Part shown: positions 49,119-60,853 of the stretch, in pieces | Layout of the letters: each line of letters begins with the position of its first letter | How positions within the stretch are numbered: position 1 is the stretch's first letter | Assembly: GCF_030409225.1 (NCBI RefSeq) | Contig: NZ_JAUFPK010000001.1 | Location: 678,191-742,190 of the forward strand | Origin: Aquisalimonas lutea | GTDB taxonomy: Bacteria; Pseudomonadota; Gammaproteobacteria; Nitrococcales; Aquisalimonadaceae | Reading direction: 5' to 3' | Length of the DNA: 64,000 nt | Position numbers and translations under genes: made by a program | Notes under the pieces: generated by a model | What the model was told of the DNA's origin: nothing | Seen by the model: the letters and a program-made list of their open reading frames with translations, nothing else | Database searches by the model: none

Positions 49119-50356
49119 GTGACGCGTCGAAGGACCAGAACAACAACGAGGCCACCGGCCAGGACGCCGACCGCAGCGCCGCCGACACGGAAGCGGGCAC
49201 GCAGGCGCCGGCGGCGACACCGGCACCTGCCGGCACCGGCGGCGATGGCGGGTCGGCGGGCGGGGCGCCCGGCACCGGCGGCGACGGGCCGCGGCGGCCG
49301 GGGCGCCCGCTGGCTGTCGCCGTCGTCGCGCTGGTGGTGGCCCTGGTGGTCGCGACGGCCGGGGCGGCCGGCGGCTGGTGGCTGTGGGAGCGTCTCCGCG
49401 TCCTGGAGCAGGGGCACGACGAGTTCGCCCGCCGGGCCGAGGTCACGGAGCTGCGCGAGGAGCTCAACAGCCGCAGCGAGCGGCTTGCGGGCCGCGTGGA
49501 CAATCTCGCCCAGGAGCATGCCAGCCACGTCCAGACGCTGGCGCAGGCCGAGGAGACCATGGCCAGCATCCGCGACAGCCAGGCCCGCGCCCAGGAGCGC
49601 ATGGACCGGATCCGGGAGCTGGCCGCCGCGCACCGGGATGACTGGATTCTCGCCGAGGCCGGCTACCTGTACGGGGTGGCCCGCTACCGTACCCGCTTCC
49701 ACGGCGACGTCGACGGCGCCCTGCAGGCGCTCAAGGAGGCGGATCGGCTGCTGGAGGAGCTGGGGGCGTCCACGGTGGAGCAGCGCCAGGCCGTCGCCGA
49801 GGCCATCAATGCCCTGCTGGACGTGCGCAAGCCCGATCGGGAAGGTCTTGCCACGGACATTCGCCAGCTGATCCAGGCCATTGACACGCTTCCCCTGGAG
49901 CGCACCGAGCGGCAGGTGGAGAGCGCGGAGATGCCGCGCCAGCGGGATGCCGAGCTGGATACCCTGGACGGGTGGCGACAGGCCGGCCTACGCGCCTGGC
50001 AGCAGTTCCGCGATGCCATCGGCTCGCTGGTGGTGGTGCGCCGGGGCGAGACCCCGCCGCGCCTGATGGCGCCGGAGGAGAGCCACTACCTGCGCGAGAA
50101 TCTCCGGCTGCAGCTGCTGACAGCGCGGGCGGCGCTGCTGCAGCGGGACGACGCGGTCTACCGCCAGAGCCTGGCCGACGTGGCGGACTGGCTGGGTCGC
50201 CACTTCGACGGCGACGACGAGCAGGTGCAGGACGCCATGGAAACCGTCCAGCGGCTGCGGGACGCCGACCTCCAGGCGGATCTCCCGGACCTGGGCGAGA
50301 TTCTGCCCCAAAGGCCGGTGCCGGGCCGCGAGGCGAATGAGGAGAACGCGGGATGA
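49115..50356 (+). CDS. hemX: HemX-type membrane-anchored protein (uroporphyrinogen-III C-methyltransferase family annotation)
   Basis: A 413-aa inner-membrane protein. A Gly/Ala/Thr-rich N-terminal tail (about 1-65) is followed by one transmembrane helix (about 68-90), then a coiled-coil periplasmic region (about 100-175) and a helical C-terminal domain. It matches the HemX family of the hemCDXY cluster. The frequent database name uroporphyrin methyltransferase is doubtful, since no SAM-binding motif is visible. The likely role is support of heme synthesis with HemY at the membrane. Confidence 0.88.
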   Translation: MSDASKDQNNNEATGQDADRSAADTEAGTQAPAATPAPAGTGGDGGSAGGAPGTGGDGPRRPGRPLAVAVVALVVALVVATAGAAGGWWLWERLRVLEQGHDEFARRAEVTELREELNSRSERLAGRVDNLAQEHASHVQTLAQAEETMASIRDSQARAQERMDRIRELAAAHRDDWILAEAGYLYGVARYRTRFHGDVDGALQALKEADRLLEELGASTVEQRQAVAEAINALLDVRKPDREGLATDIRQLIQAIDTLPLERTERQVESAEMPRQRDAELDTLDGWRQAGLRAWQQFRDAIGSLVVVRRGETPPRLMAPEESHYLRENLRLQLLTARAALLQRDDAVYRQSLADVADWLGRHFDGDDEQVQDAMETVQRLRDADLQADLPDLGEILPQRPVPGREANEENAG

Positions 50357-51591
50357 AACGACTGTTCCTGATCCTGCTCGTCCTGTTCGCCAGCGCGGCG
50401 GCGGCCATCTGGTTCCACGAGCAGTCCGGCTACGTGCTGGTCTCCGTCGGGGATCTGGCCGTGGAGACCAGCCTGTTCTTCGCGGTGGGCGCCCTGGTTG
50501 CCACGGTGCTGGGCCTGCTCCTGCTGGTGGGCCTGCTGCGGCGGCTCGGCGCACTGCCCGGGGGCGTGCGCCGCTGGCTGGCCGACCGGCGCATCGGGCG
50601 CTCGCGGGGGCGCCTGGTCCAGGGCCTGGTGCGGCTGACCGAGGGCGACTACCCGGAGGCGGAGCGCTCCCTGATCCGGGCCGTGGACAACAGCGAGACC
50701 CCGGTGCTGCATTACCTGAGCGCCGCCTGGGCCGCCCACCGCGCCGGGGCCGAGGGCCGGCGCGACAGCTACCTGGCGCTGGCGGAAAAGGCCGACCCCA
50801 ATGCCCGTCTCGCCATCGGGCTGCTGCAGGCGCAGCTGTACATCGAGGACGAGCAGTGGGAGACGGCGTTCGCGACGCTGAATCTCCTGCAGGAGCGCTA
50901 TCCCCGCCATGAGCGGGTCCTGTCCATGCTGGCGCGGGCCTGCGAGGTGCTGGGGGAATGGGAGCGGGTCCTGGACCTGCTGCCGCGGCTGCGCCGGCAC
51001 GCCGGCATGGATGCCGCCCGGCTGGCGGAGCTCGAGCGCAACGCCGCCATCGGCCTGCTGGATCAGGCCGCCCGCCAGGGGCGCGATGCCCTGGAGCGCG
51101 CCTGGGAGCGCCTGCCCCGGCCGATGCAGGACGAGCCCGACGTCGTGGTCGCCTATGCCGACGGCATGCTCCGGCACACGCCCAACAGCGGGCAGCTGGA
51201 GAAACGGCTGCGCCTGGCCCTGCGCCGGAACTGGGATGCCCGCTTCGTGGATCGCTACGGGCGGCTGCAGGTGGACGACCCGGAGCGGGTGTTCAACGTC
51301 GCCGAGGGCTGGCTGCGGGAGCATCCCGAGGACCCGGAGCTGCTCCTGGCCGTGGGGCGACAGGCCATCCGCTGCCGCTTGTGGGGGCGGGCACGCTCCT
51401 ACCTGGAGGCCAGCGTGGCCCGCAAGCCCAGCGCCGAGGCGTGGTATCTGCTGGCCGATCTCCTCGAGCACATGGGCGAGCGCGACGGCGCCCGCAGGGC
51501 GTATCGCCGGGCGGCCGAGCAGGCCGGCGGCTTCCGCTCGCTGCCGGAGCTGGAAAGCCTGCGCGAGGCCGCCGGCAAGGCCACCGCCTGA
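50353..51591 (+). CDS. hemY: HemY-type TPR-repeat membrane protein
   Basis: A 412-aa inner-membrane protein of the proteobacterial HemY family, unrelated to the protoporphyrinogen oxidase HemY of Bacillus. Two N-terminal hydrophobic segments (about 5-20 and 40-62) are followed by TPR-like helical repeats (about 85-405), including VLHYLSAAWAAHRAGAEGRR and AEAWYLLADLLEHMGERDGA. In E. coli the gene ends the hemCDXY operon; the molecular role is not settled. It overlaps hemX (ATGA) and converges with the quinone oxidoreductase gene. Confidence 0.9.
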   Translation: MKRLFLILLVLFASAAAAIWFHEQSGYVLVSVGDLAVETSLFFAVGALVATVLGLLLLVGLLRRLGALPGGVRRWLADRRIGRSRGRLVQGLVRLTEGDYPEAERSLIRAVDNSETPVLHYLSAAWAAHRAGAEGRRDSYLALAEKADPNARLAIGLLQAQLYIEDEQWETAFATLNLLQERYPRHERVLSMLARACEVLGEWERVLDLLPRLRRHAGMDAARLAELERNAAIGLLDQAARQGRDALERAWERLPRPMQDEPDVVVAYADGMLRHTPNSGQLEKRLRLALRRNWDARFVDRYGRLQVDDPERVFNVAEGWLREHPEDPELLLAVGRQAIRCRLWGRARSYLEASVARKPSAEAWYLLADLLEHMGERDGARRAYRRAAEQAGGFRSLPELESLREAAGKATA

Positions 51592-51652
51592 CCGGCCCCG
51601 GGGCGACCGGCAGGCCCCAGTGTCCTGGCATCCAACGAACCTGGGTTTACAA

Positions 51653-52633
51653 CTAGTCCAGGGTCAGCACCGTGGAGCCCGTGGTCTGCCGCCCTTCCAG
51701 CGCCCGGTGCGCCTCCGCCGCCTCCCGCAGGGGGAAGCGGTGGTTGACCTCGACGGCAACGACCCCCTTGCGAACCAGGTCGAACAACTCGCCGGCGGCG
51801 GTCTCCAGCTCGTCGCGGGCGGCCACGTAGTGGAACAGGGTCGGCCGGGTGAGGAACAGCGACCCCTTGGCGGCCAGCTGCCCCAGGTTCAACGGCGGTA
51901 CCGGCCCCGATGACTGGCCGAAGCTCACCATCAGGCCCCTTGGTCGCAGGCAGTCCAGCGAGCCGTCGAAGGTGGCCTGCCCCACGCCGTCGTAGACCAC
52001 CGGGACGCCAGCGCCGCCGGTGATCTCGCGCACGCGGTCGACGAAGTCCTCGCTGTTGTAGTTCACCGGGTGGTGGCATCCGTGGGCCCGGGCCAGCTCC
52101 GCCTTGTCCGCGCTGCCCACGGTTCCGATGACGGTGGCGCCCAGGTGATGGGCCCACTGGCAGGCGATGAGCCCGACCCCCCCGGCGGCGGCGTGGACCA
52201 GAACGGTCTCGCCGGCGGCGACCGGGTACGTGCGCCGCAGCAGGTACCAGGCCGTCATGCCCTTGAGCATCATGGCGGCCGCCTGCTCGTCGCTGATGCC
52301 GTCGGGGATGGTGACCAGGCGGTCCGCCGCCAGAACGCGGGTCTCGGCGTAGGCGCCGGGCGGTCCGGCGGCATAGGCGACGCGGTCGCCCGGGGCGACG
52401 TTGTCGACCCCCTCGCCCACGGCCTCGACCACCCCGGCGGCCTCCATGCCCGGCGTGAACGGCAGTTGCGGCGGGGCGTACAGGCCCGTGCGGAAGTAGA
52501 CGTCGATGTAGTTCAGCCCCACGGCCGTATGGCGGATGCGGGCCTCCCCCGGACCCGGCTCGGGCGCAGGAACGGGTTCCCAGCGCATCTGCTCGGGGCC
52601 GCCGGTTTCGTGCACGACAATGGCATGGGACAT
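51653..52633 (-). CDS. qor: NADPH:quinone oxidoreductase (QOR/zeta-crystallin type MDR)
   Basis: A 326-aa zinc-independent medium-chain dehydrogenase/reductase (327 in E. coli Qor). It has GLNYIDVYFRTGLY, the family-typical GMEAAGVVEAVGEG, the cofactor-binding AAGGVGLIACQWA and the Rossmann region ATVIGTVGSADKAELA. It probably reduces quinones with NADPH by one or two electrons. The ATG at 52633 follows GGAGGAG at 9-nt spacing; the ATG at 52642 directly abuts that site and is less likely. It lies 46 nt downstream of maeB. Confidence 0.92.
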   Translation of the reverse strand: MSHAIVVHETGGPEQMRWEPVPAPEPGPGEARIRHTAVGLNYIDVYFRTGLYAPPQLPFTPGMEAAGVVEAVGEGVDNVAPGDRVAYAAGPPGAYAETRVLAADRLVTIPDGISDEQAAAMMLKGMTAWYLLRRTYPVAAGETVLVHAAAGGVGLIACQWAHHLGATVIGTVGSADKAELARAHGCHHPVNYNSEDFVDRVREITGGAGVPVVYDGVGQATFDGSLDCLRPRGLMVSFGQSSGPVPPLNLGQLAAKGSLFLTRPTLFHYVAARDELETAAGELFDLVRKGVVAVEVNHRFPLREAAEAHRALEGRQTTGSTVLTLD

Positions 52634-52679
52634 GGGTCTCATCTCCTCCGTTTGCGTGATGGCGATGCCGCCGGCGGCC

Positions 52680-54974
<2,295 letters not shown>

Positions 54975-55088
54975 TACACTTCTCCGCAGTTGTTATTCAT
55001 TGGGGCACGGCCAGCCCGGAGTAAACGGATCTCCCATGATACCGGCGCGATCAGCCGGGTTGCCACCGACCGCGCCCCGCCGTTCGCG

Positions 55089-55859
55089 TCATCCCTGCAG
55101 GAAGCCGCGCAGCCGCTCCAGGAAGGCCTCCGGCTGCTCGGCGTGCAGCCAGTGGCCGGCGCCGGGCAGGGCCTCGATGACCGCTTCCGGAAACCAGCCC
55201 CGGATGACCCCGTGGGCATCCCCGGGGACGTACTCGGAGTGCTCGCCGTGGAGGAACAGGGTCGGCCCGGTGTACTGGCCGGCCAGGTCGGGGAAATCGG
55301 CAATGACGGGCAGGTTGGCCTCCAGCGCCTGCAGCGGGATGCGCCAGGCGAAGCCGCCGTCGCGCGCCTCCAGGTTGGTGAGCAGGAACTGGCGCAGCCC
55401 GGCCTCGGGGATGTCGTCGGCCAGGGCCTCGCTGGCGGCCGCCCGGGAGCCCAGGCGCTTCGGGTCCATGCGCTGCAGGGCGCGCAGCAGCCGCCCGTGG
55501 CCGTGATCCCCGTACGGGATCGGCGCGATGTCGGCGACCAGCAGGCGCCGCACGTACTCCCCGCGTGTCAGCGCCAGGGTCATGGCGACCTTGCCGCCCA
55601 TGCTGTGGCCGACCACGGACGCCGGGGGGATGCCGTGATGATCCAGCGTCTCCGCCACCGCAGCGGCCATCTCCGGGTAGTCCATGTGCTCCCGGTGGGG
55701 CGATTGGCCGTGGTTGGGCAGATCGATGACCACCATCTGGTAGTCCGGGGCCAGGGCGCGGGCGATGCGGTTCCAGTTCGTGCCCGAGCCGAACAGCCCG
55801 TGCAGGATGACCACCGGTTCGCCTTTCCCCTGGATACGTGTGTGCAGGAGCTCGCTCAT
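55089..55859 (-). CDS. YbfF-type alpha/beta-fold esterase
   Basis: A 256-aa alpha/beta hydrolase similar to E. coli YbfF. Features are VVILHGLFGSGTNW (oxyanion region), DLPNHGQSPH, nucleophile Ser86 in GHSMGGK and His in GAGHWLHAEQPEAF. Related enzymes cleave short acyl esters and acyl-CoA; the substrate is unknown here. Its start overlaps the stop of the glutamate dehydrogenase gene (ATGA), so both are on one transcript. Confidence 0.9.
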   Translation of the reverse strand: MSELLHTRIQGKGEPVVILHGLFGSGTNWNRIARALAPDYQMVVIDLPNHGQSPHREHMDYPEMAAAVAETLDHHGIPPASVVGHSMGGKVAMTLALTRGEYVRRLLVADIAPIPYGDHGHGRLLRALQRMDPKRLGSRAAASEALADDIPEAGLRQFLLTNLEARDGGFAWRIPLQALEANLPVIADFPDLAGQYTGPTLFLHGEHSEYVPGDAHGVIRGWFPEAVIEALPGAGHWLHAEQPEAFLERLRGFLQG

Positions 55860-58800
55860 GCCTGGGCGCTGTCCACCATCTGGTGCCGCCCCGAAAGGAC
55901 GGCGACGTTCTTCAGGTCCTGCACCGCCACGGTCAGCATCGCCAGGTCCGGCCGGCCGCCGGTACCGATGTCGCCGAGGGTCTGGCGCAGCCGCTCCACG
56001 GGCCCGGCGATGCCGTCCTGCCAGGCCGCAACCCGGTCCGCCGGGGTGTCGTCCAGGGTGTCATGGTACAGGACACTGGTGGTCAGAAGCCGCAGGTACA
56101 GGGCGAAATCGTCCTCCAGGCCCACCCGGCAGCGCTCTTCCCAGGCATTGGCCGTCTCCAGGTCGCGGATGGTCTTCTCCAGCCAGCGGAGATTCAGGGA
56201 GCGGCCCAGCTGGAAGTACACCGCCGCCGCGCGCTCCGGCGGCCGTCCGGTGTCCTCGGCGATCATGGAGATGTCCAGGGCTGCCGACAAGGGCTCAAGC
56301 CGTGCTACACGGGCGGCCAGGTCGTCGGGGACGCCCTGGCCCGTGAGGGCCTCGATCTGCTCGCCCAGGGCGGCCTGATCCGGCTCCGGCAGCAGGGAGT
56401 CCAGCTGGTCGCCGAGCGTGCCGGTCATGGCGGCCAGGCGGTCGGTGACCTCGGGACTGGAGAGCTCTGCGCGCAGGTTGCGCAACAGCCACAGCGCCGT
56501 TCGCTCGGCCAGCCGGACGATGTCCAGCCGGATGGTCTGCTGCAGGCCGGCCGGAATGCGGTTGTCCTGGGCGTCCAGGGCGTCCCAGAGGGCCTCCAGG
56601 CCGTGGATCTGGCGGGCGGCGAAGTATGCCCGGGCGACATCGCCGGCGGGGACGCCGGTCTTGTCCTCGAGGCGGTAGAGGAAACCACCGCCCATGCGGT
56701 TGAGCATGTCGTTGGTGATCTGCGTGGCGATGATCTCGCGCCGCAGGCGGTGGCCGCGCATGTACGCCCGGTGGCTGTCCGACTGCAGCTGCTCCGGGAA
56801 GTAGCGCACCAGCACTTCCTGCAGTCCCTGGTCGTCCACCAGGTCGCTCTGGACCACGGACCGGAACCCGGCGAGCTTGGCGTGGGCGAGCAGCACCGCG
56901 AGCTCCGGCCGGGTGAGGCCCTCGCCGGCCTGCGCCCGCTCCTCCATCTCGGCGTCGTCGGGCAGGCCCTCGAGCTGGCGGTCCAGCTCGCCGGCGTGCT
57001 CCAGGGCCCGGATCTGGCGCCCGTGCTCGCCCAGCAGCTCGGCGGCCCGGTACTCCATGGTGCTCAGGGCCTCGGTCTGCCGGTAGTTGTCCTCCAGCAC
57101 CAGCTGCGCCACGCCGTCGGACATGGAGGCGAGCAGGTTGCTGCGCTGCTTGTCGGTGAGATCGCCCTTCTCCACCTCCTCGTTGAGCAGGATCTTGATA
57201 TTGACCTCGTGGTCGGAGCAGCTCACGCCGCCGGCGTTGTCGATGGCGTCGGTGTTGATGCGCCCGCCGTGGCGGGCGAACTCGATGCGGCCCAGCTGCG
57301 TCACCCCCAGATTGCCGCCCTCGCCGACGACGCGGCAGCGCATGTCGCGGGCGTCCACGCGGATGGCGTCGTTGGCGCGGTCACCGACATCCAGATGGCC
57401 TTCCAGGGACGACTTGATATAGGTGCCGATGCCGCCGTTCCAGAACAGGTCCACCGGCGCCCGGAGGATGGCGTACATGAGCTCGTTGGGCGTGACCTGG
57501 CGGGCCTCGATGTCCAGGGCCTTGCGGGCGGCGGCGCTGAGCTCGATGCTCTTGGCGCTGCGCGGATAGATGCCGCCGCCCTTGGACAGCAGCTTGCGGT
57601 TGTAGTCGTCCCAGCTGGAGCGCGGCTTCTGGAACAGCCGCTGGCGCTCGGCGAAGCTGGCGGCGGGGTCCGGGTTCGGGTCGATGAAGATATGCCGGTG
57701 GTCGAACGCGGCCAGCAGGCGGATCTGGTCGGACAGGAGCATGCCGTTGCCGAACACGTCCCCGGACATGTCGCCGACGCCGACGACGCTGAAGGGCTCG
57801 CTCTGGATGTCGTGGCCGAGCTCCCGGAAGTGGCGCATGACGGCCACCCAGGCGCCGCGGGCGGTGATGGCCATCTTCTTGTGGTCGTAGCCGTTGGAGC
57901 CGCCGGAGGCGAAGGCGTCGCCGAGCCAGAAGCCGTACTCGGTGGCGATCTCGTTGGCGACGTCGGAAAAGGTGGCCGTGCCCTTGTCGGCGGCCACCAC
58001 CAGGTAGGGGTCATCGTCGTCGTGGCGGATGACGTCCGCCGGCGGCTGCACGGCGTCGCCGGCATAGTTGTCGGTGACGTCCAGCAATGCGCGGATGAAG
58101 ATGCGGTAGCAGCTCTCCACCTCGCCGGGCTGCGCGTCGCGCTCCTCCGGCAGCTGCTTGGCGACGAAGCCGCCCTTGGCGCCGACGGGGACGATGACGG
58201 CGTTCTTGACCATCTGCGCCTTCATGAGCCCGAGCACCTCGGTGCGGTAGTCCTCCTTGCGCTCGGACCAGCGCAGGCCGCCGCGGGCCACCTTGCCGCC
58301 GCGCAGGTGCACGCCCTCGGTGCGCGGCGAGTACACGTAGATCTCGTAGGCGGGCCAGGGCTTCGGCATCTCCGGGATGCGTTCCGGGATGAGCTTGAGG
58401 CTGAGCCAGTCCCGGCGGTTGCCGGCGGCGTCGCGGCGATAGGCGTTGGTGCGCACCGTGGCCTGCATGGCGGCGAGCAGGCGCCGCAGCATACGGTCCT
58501 CGTCCAGGCTCGGGACGTCGTGGAGGGCGCGCTCGATCTGCTCCGCCAGGCGCGCCGCACGCTTGGCATCGTGGCGCTCGGGATCGAAGCGGTTGTGGAA
58601 CAGGCGCACCAGCAGCCGCGTGATGCGCGGGTTCCGGGCCAGGGTCTCCTCCATGTAGGCCTGGCTGTACGCCGTGCCGGCCTGCCGCAGGTAGCGGCTG
58701 TAGGCGCGCAGGACGACGATCTCGTCCCACGCCAGCCGGGCGGCGAGGACCAGGTGATTGAAGCCGTCGTTGTCCGCGCGCCGGTACCACACGGCCGCGA

Positions 58801-60697
58801 AGGCCTGCTCGACGTTGCCGCGCAGCTGCTCGACGTCCAGATCGCCGCCGGGGTAGCGCAGGCCGAAGTCGTGGATCCATGCCTCGACGGCATTGCGCCC
58901 GCGGGGCTGCACGCGATAGGGACGCTCGTCGAGCACGCGTACGCCCATGTTCTCCAGCACGGGCAGGGCATCGGAGAGGGTAATGCTGCGCCCCCGATGG
59001 TAGAGGCGCAGGCGGACCGTGTCCTCGGGGGCCTCCAGCGGCCGGTAGAGGACGATGTTGAGGTCGTTGTCGGCGTCGAGCTGCTCCAGGCGCTCGACGT
59101 CGTGGGCCGAGGCGCGGGCCGAGGTATCCTCCCGGTAGGCGGCGCCGAAACTCTTGCCGTAACGCTCGAACAGGCTGTTGCCCCGGGCCTCGCCGTAGTA
59201 CTCCCGCAGGGCATCCTGCAGGTCGTCGCTCCAGGCACGGATGGTATGGGCGAGCCGGCGCTCGAGCTCGTCGGCGTCCTGGTCCAGGGGTGCTCCCTGG
59301 TCCACGTGCAGGATGAAGTGGATGCGGGCGAGCACCGATTCCGAGAGGTTTACGGTGAACTCGCAGTGGGCGGCATCGAAGGCATTCTCCAGCATGCTCT
59401 GCATGCGCTGGCGCACGTCGGTGTTGTACCGGTCCCGGGGGACGAACACCAGGCAGGAGACGAACCGCCGGTAGGTGTCGTGGCGCACGAACAGCCGCAC
59501 GCGCTGGCGCTCCTGGAGCTGCAGGATGCCCATGGCGATGTCGTAGAGCGTGTCCGGGTGGATCTGGAACAGCTCGTCCCGGGGATAGGTCTCCAGGATG
59601 TTGATCAGTGCCTTGCTGGCGTGCCCCGGGTGGGGCAGGTCGGCGCGTTCCAGCACCGTCTGGATCTTGCGACGCAGCAGCGGGATGGCGCGCGGATTGC
59701 GGTTGTACGCCGCGGAGGTGTACAGCCCCAGGAAGCGGTGCTCGCCGATGACCTTGCCGTTGTCGTCCAGGCGCTTGACGCCTACGTAGTCCATGTAGCC
59801 GGGACGGTGGATGGTGGCGCGGTGGGTGGACTTGGTCAGGATGAGCATCTCGGGGCTGCGCGCCAGGGCGCGGACGCCCTCCGGCAGCGCGCTGAAGCTG
59901 TCCGAGGGGCCCTTGGTGCTGGCGCGTCGCAGGATGCCCAGCCCGGACCCCTTCACCGGCGTGAGGGCGTCTTCCCCGTTCCGGGTCTCCAGGTCGTAGC
60001 AGCGGTAGCCGAGAAAGGTGAAGTGGTCCGCGGTCAGCCACTCCAGAAAGGCGATGCTCTCGTCGCGGTCCGGGCCTTCCGGGGCGTGGGTCTCCAGCTG
60101 CTGGCGCGCCTCCTCCATGCGCTGGTGCATGGACTGGAAGTCCTCGACCACCTGGTCGACGTTCTCCAGGACCTGATAGACCTCCTGTTCCAGCGCTTCC
60201 AGCCGCTCCGGGTCGCTCTGGCGGTCCACCTCGAAATGCATGTAGGCCTCGGGGCGGCCGTCCTCGGCGTCCACGGCCTCGATGGCGCCGTGCTCGTCGC
60301 GGCGCACGTGGATGATCGGGTGGATGATCAGGTGCACGGTCAGGGCGTGGCGGTTCATGGCCATGGCCACGGAATCCACCAGGAAGGGCCGGTCGTCGCA
60401 GGCCACCTGGACGATGGTGTGCGTCGACTCCCAGCCGTGCTGCTCGGGCTCCGGGTTGTACACGTGCACGCGGTGCTGTCCGCGGCGCCGCTTGCGCGCC
60501 AGATGCCAGTGGGACAGTGCCGCCCCGTAGAGATCGGCGGCCTCGCGCTCGGCGAGGTCGTCGGCGGCGACACGCTCGTAGTAGCGGCGCACGAAGGTGC
60601 TGATGAACTCCTGCTCGTCCGCCGGGCAGCGGTCGCGGATGCGCTGCTCCACGGCCGCCAGGAGTTCCTGCTTGCGCTGCTCGGTGGTGCTTGCCAT
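55856..60697 (-). CDS. gdhB: NAD-specific glutamate dehydrogenase, large (180 kDa, GdhB/L_180 class)
   Basis: A 1613-aa cytoplasmic enzyme that oxidatively deaminates glutamate to 2-oxoglutarate, for catabolism of glutamate and arginine-derived carbon. The long N-terminal regulatory part (about 1-690) includes ACT-like segments (VACDDRPFLVDSVAMAMN). The catalytic dehydrogenase core (about 700-1200) contains LRGGKVARGGLRWSER, VPVGAKGGFVAKQLP and the NAD-binding region VGVGDMSGDVFGNG. The C-terminal extension (about 1200-1613) is helical. Length and motifs match the class first studied in Streptomyces and Pseudomonas. A possible NtrC-type site lies in the 156-nt upstream gap. Confidence 0.96.
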   Translation of the reverse strand: MASTTEQRKQELLAAVEQRIRDRCPADEQEFISTFVRRYYERVAADDLAEREAADLYGAALSHWHLARKRRRGQHRVHVYNPEPEQHGWESTHTIVQVACDDRPFLVDSVAMAMNRHALTVHLIIHPIIHVRRDEHGAIEAVDAEDGRPEAYMHFEVDRQSDPERLEALEQEVYQVLENVDQVVEDFQSMHQRMEEARQQLETHAPEGPDRDESIAFLEWLTADHFTFLGYRCYDLETRNGEDALTPVKGSGLGILRRASTKGPSDSFSALPEGVRALARSPEMLILTKSTHRATIHRPGYMDYVGVKRLDDNGKVIGEHRFLGLYTSAAYNRNPRAIPLLRRKIQTVLERADLPHPGHASKALINILETYPRDELFQIHPDTLYDIAMGILQLQERQRVRLFVRHDTYRRFVSCLVFVPRDRYNTDVRQRMQSMLENAFDAAHCEFTVNLSESVLARIHFILHVDQGAPLDQDADELERRLAHTIRAWSDDLQDALREYYGEARGNSLFERYGKSFGAAYREDTSARASAHDVERLEQLDADNDLNIVLYRPLEAPEDTVRLRLYHRGRSITLSDALPVLENMGVRVLDERPYRVQPRGRNAVEAWIHDFGLRYPGGDLDVEQLRGNVEQAFAAVWYRRADNDGFNHLVLAARLAWDEIVVLRAYSRYLRQAGTAYSQAYMEETLARNPRITRLLVRLFHNRFDPERHDAKRAARLAEQIERALHDVPSLDEDRMLRRLLAAMQATVRTNAYRRDAAGNRRDWLSLKLIPERIPEMPKPWPAYEIYVYSPRTEGVHLRGGKVARGGLRWSERKEDYRTEVLGLMKAQMVKNAVIVPVGAKGGFVAKQLPEERDAQPGEVESCYRIFIRALLDVTDNYAGDAVQPPADVIRHDDDDPYLVVAADKGTATFSDVANEIATEYGFWLGDAFASGGSNGYDHKKMAITARGAWVAVMRHFRELGHDIQSEPFSVVGVGDMSGDVFGNGMLLSDQIRLLAAFDHRHIFIDPNPDPAASFAERQRLFQKPRSSWDDYNRKLLSKGGGIYPRSAKSIELSAAARKALDIEARQVTPNELMYAILRAPVDLFWNGGIGTYIKSSLEGHLDVGDRANDAIRVDARDMRCRVVGEGGNLGVTQLGRIEFARHGGRINTDAIDNAGGVSCSDHEVNIKILLNEEVEKGDLTDKQRSNLLASMSDGVAQLVLEDNYRQTEALSTMEYRAAELLGEHGRQIRALEHAGELDRQLEGLPDDAEMEERAQAGEGLTRPELAVLLAHAKLAGFRSVVQSDLVDDQGLQEVLVRYFPEQLQSDSHRAYMRGHRLRREIIATQITNDMLNRMGGGFLYRLEDKTGVPAGDVARAYFAARQIHGLEALWDALDAQDNRIPAGLQQTIRLDIVRLAERTALWLLRNLRAELSSPEVTDRLAAMTGTLGDQLDSLLPEPDQAALGEQIEALTGQGVPDDLAARVARLEPLSAALDISMIAEDTGRPPERAAAVYFQLGRSLNLRWLEKTIRDLETANAWEERCRVGLEDDFALYLRLLTTSVLYHDTLDDTPADRVAAWQDGIAGPVERLRQTLGDIGTGGRPDLAMLTVAVQDLKNVAVLSGRHQMVDSAQA

Positions 60698-60743
60698 GGC
60701 CGGTCCCCGTTATTGTTCTTGCGCTCGCCTCAGCATACGAGGT

Positions 60744-60758
60744 GCACCGGCAGAGTGC
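60744..60758. promoter_or_regulatory. NtrC-like inverted repeat upstream of gdhB
   Basis: GCACC-GGCAG-AGTGC has one mismatch to the 5-5-5 NtrC pattern and is followed at once by GCACC-C-GGTGC (57-67 of the same block). It lies between divergent genes, 47 nt from the gdhB start. No sigma-54 promoter is obvious, so it is a weak candidate. Confidence 0.35.
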
Positions 60759-60853
60759 ACCCGGTGCGTGGACGGCGACGCGCTGCCTCGTCCTGTCGCA
60801 ACTGCGTTAAGGTTAGTAGACTGCCGCCGGAGGCACACAAGAGGCCAGCCCCA

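Noticed and set aside
49115-50356. HemX as a uroporphyrinogen-III methyltransferase
   Set aside because: The usual database name implies SAM-dependent activity, but no SAM-binding motif or precorrin methyltransferase pattern is visible, only a membrane anchor and coiled coil.
54975-55088. Search for a regulatory RNA or terminator between the esterase gene and maeB
   Set aside because: No stable stem or T-run stands out in these 114 nt.
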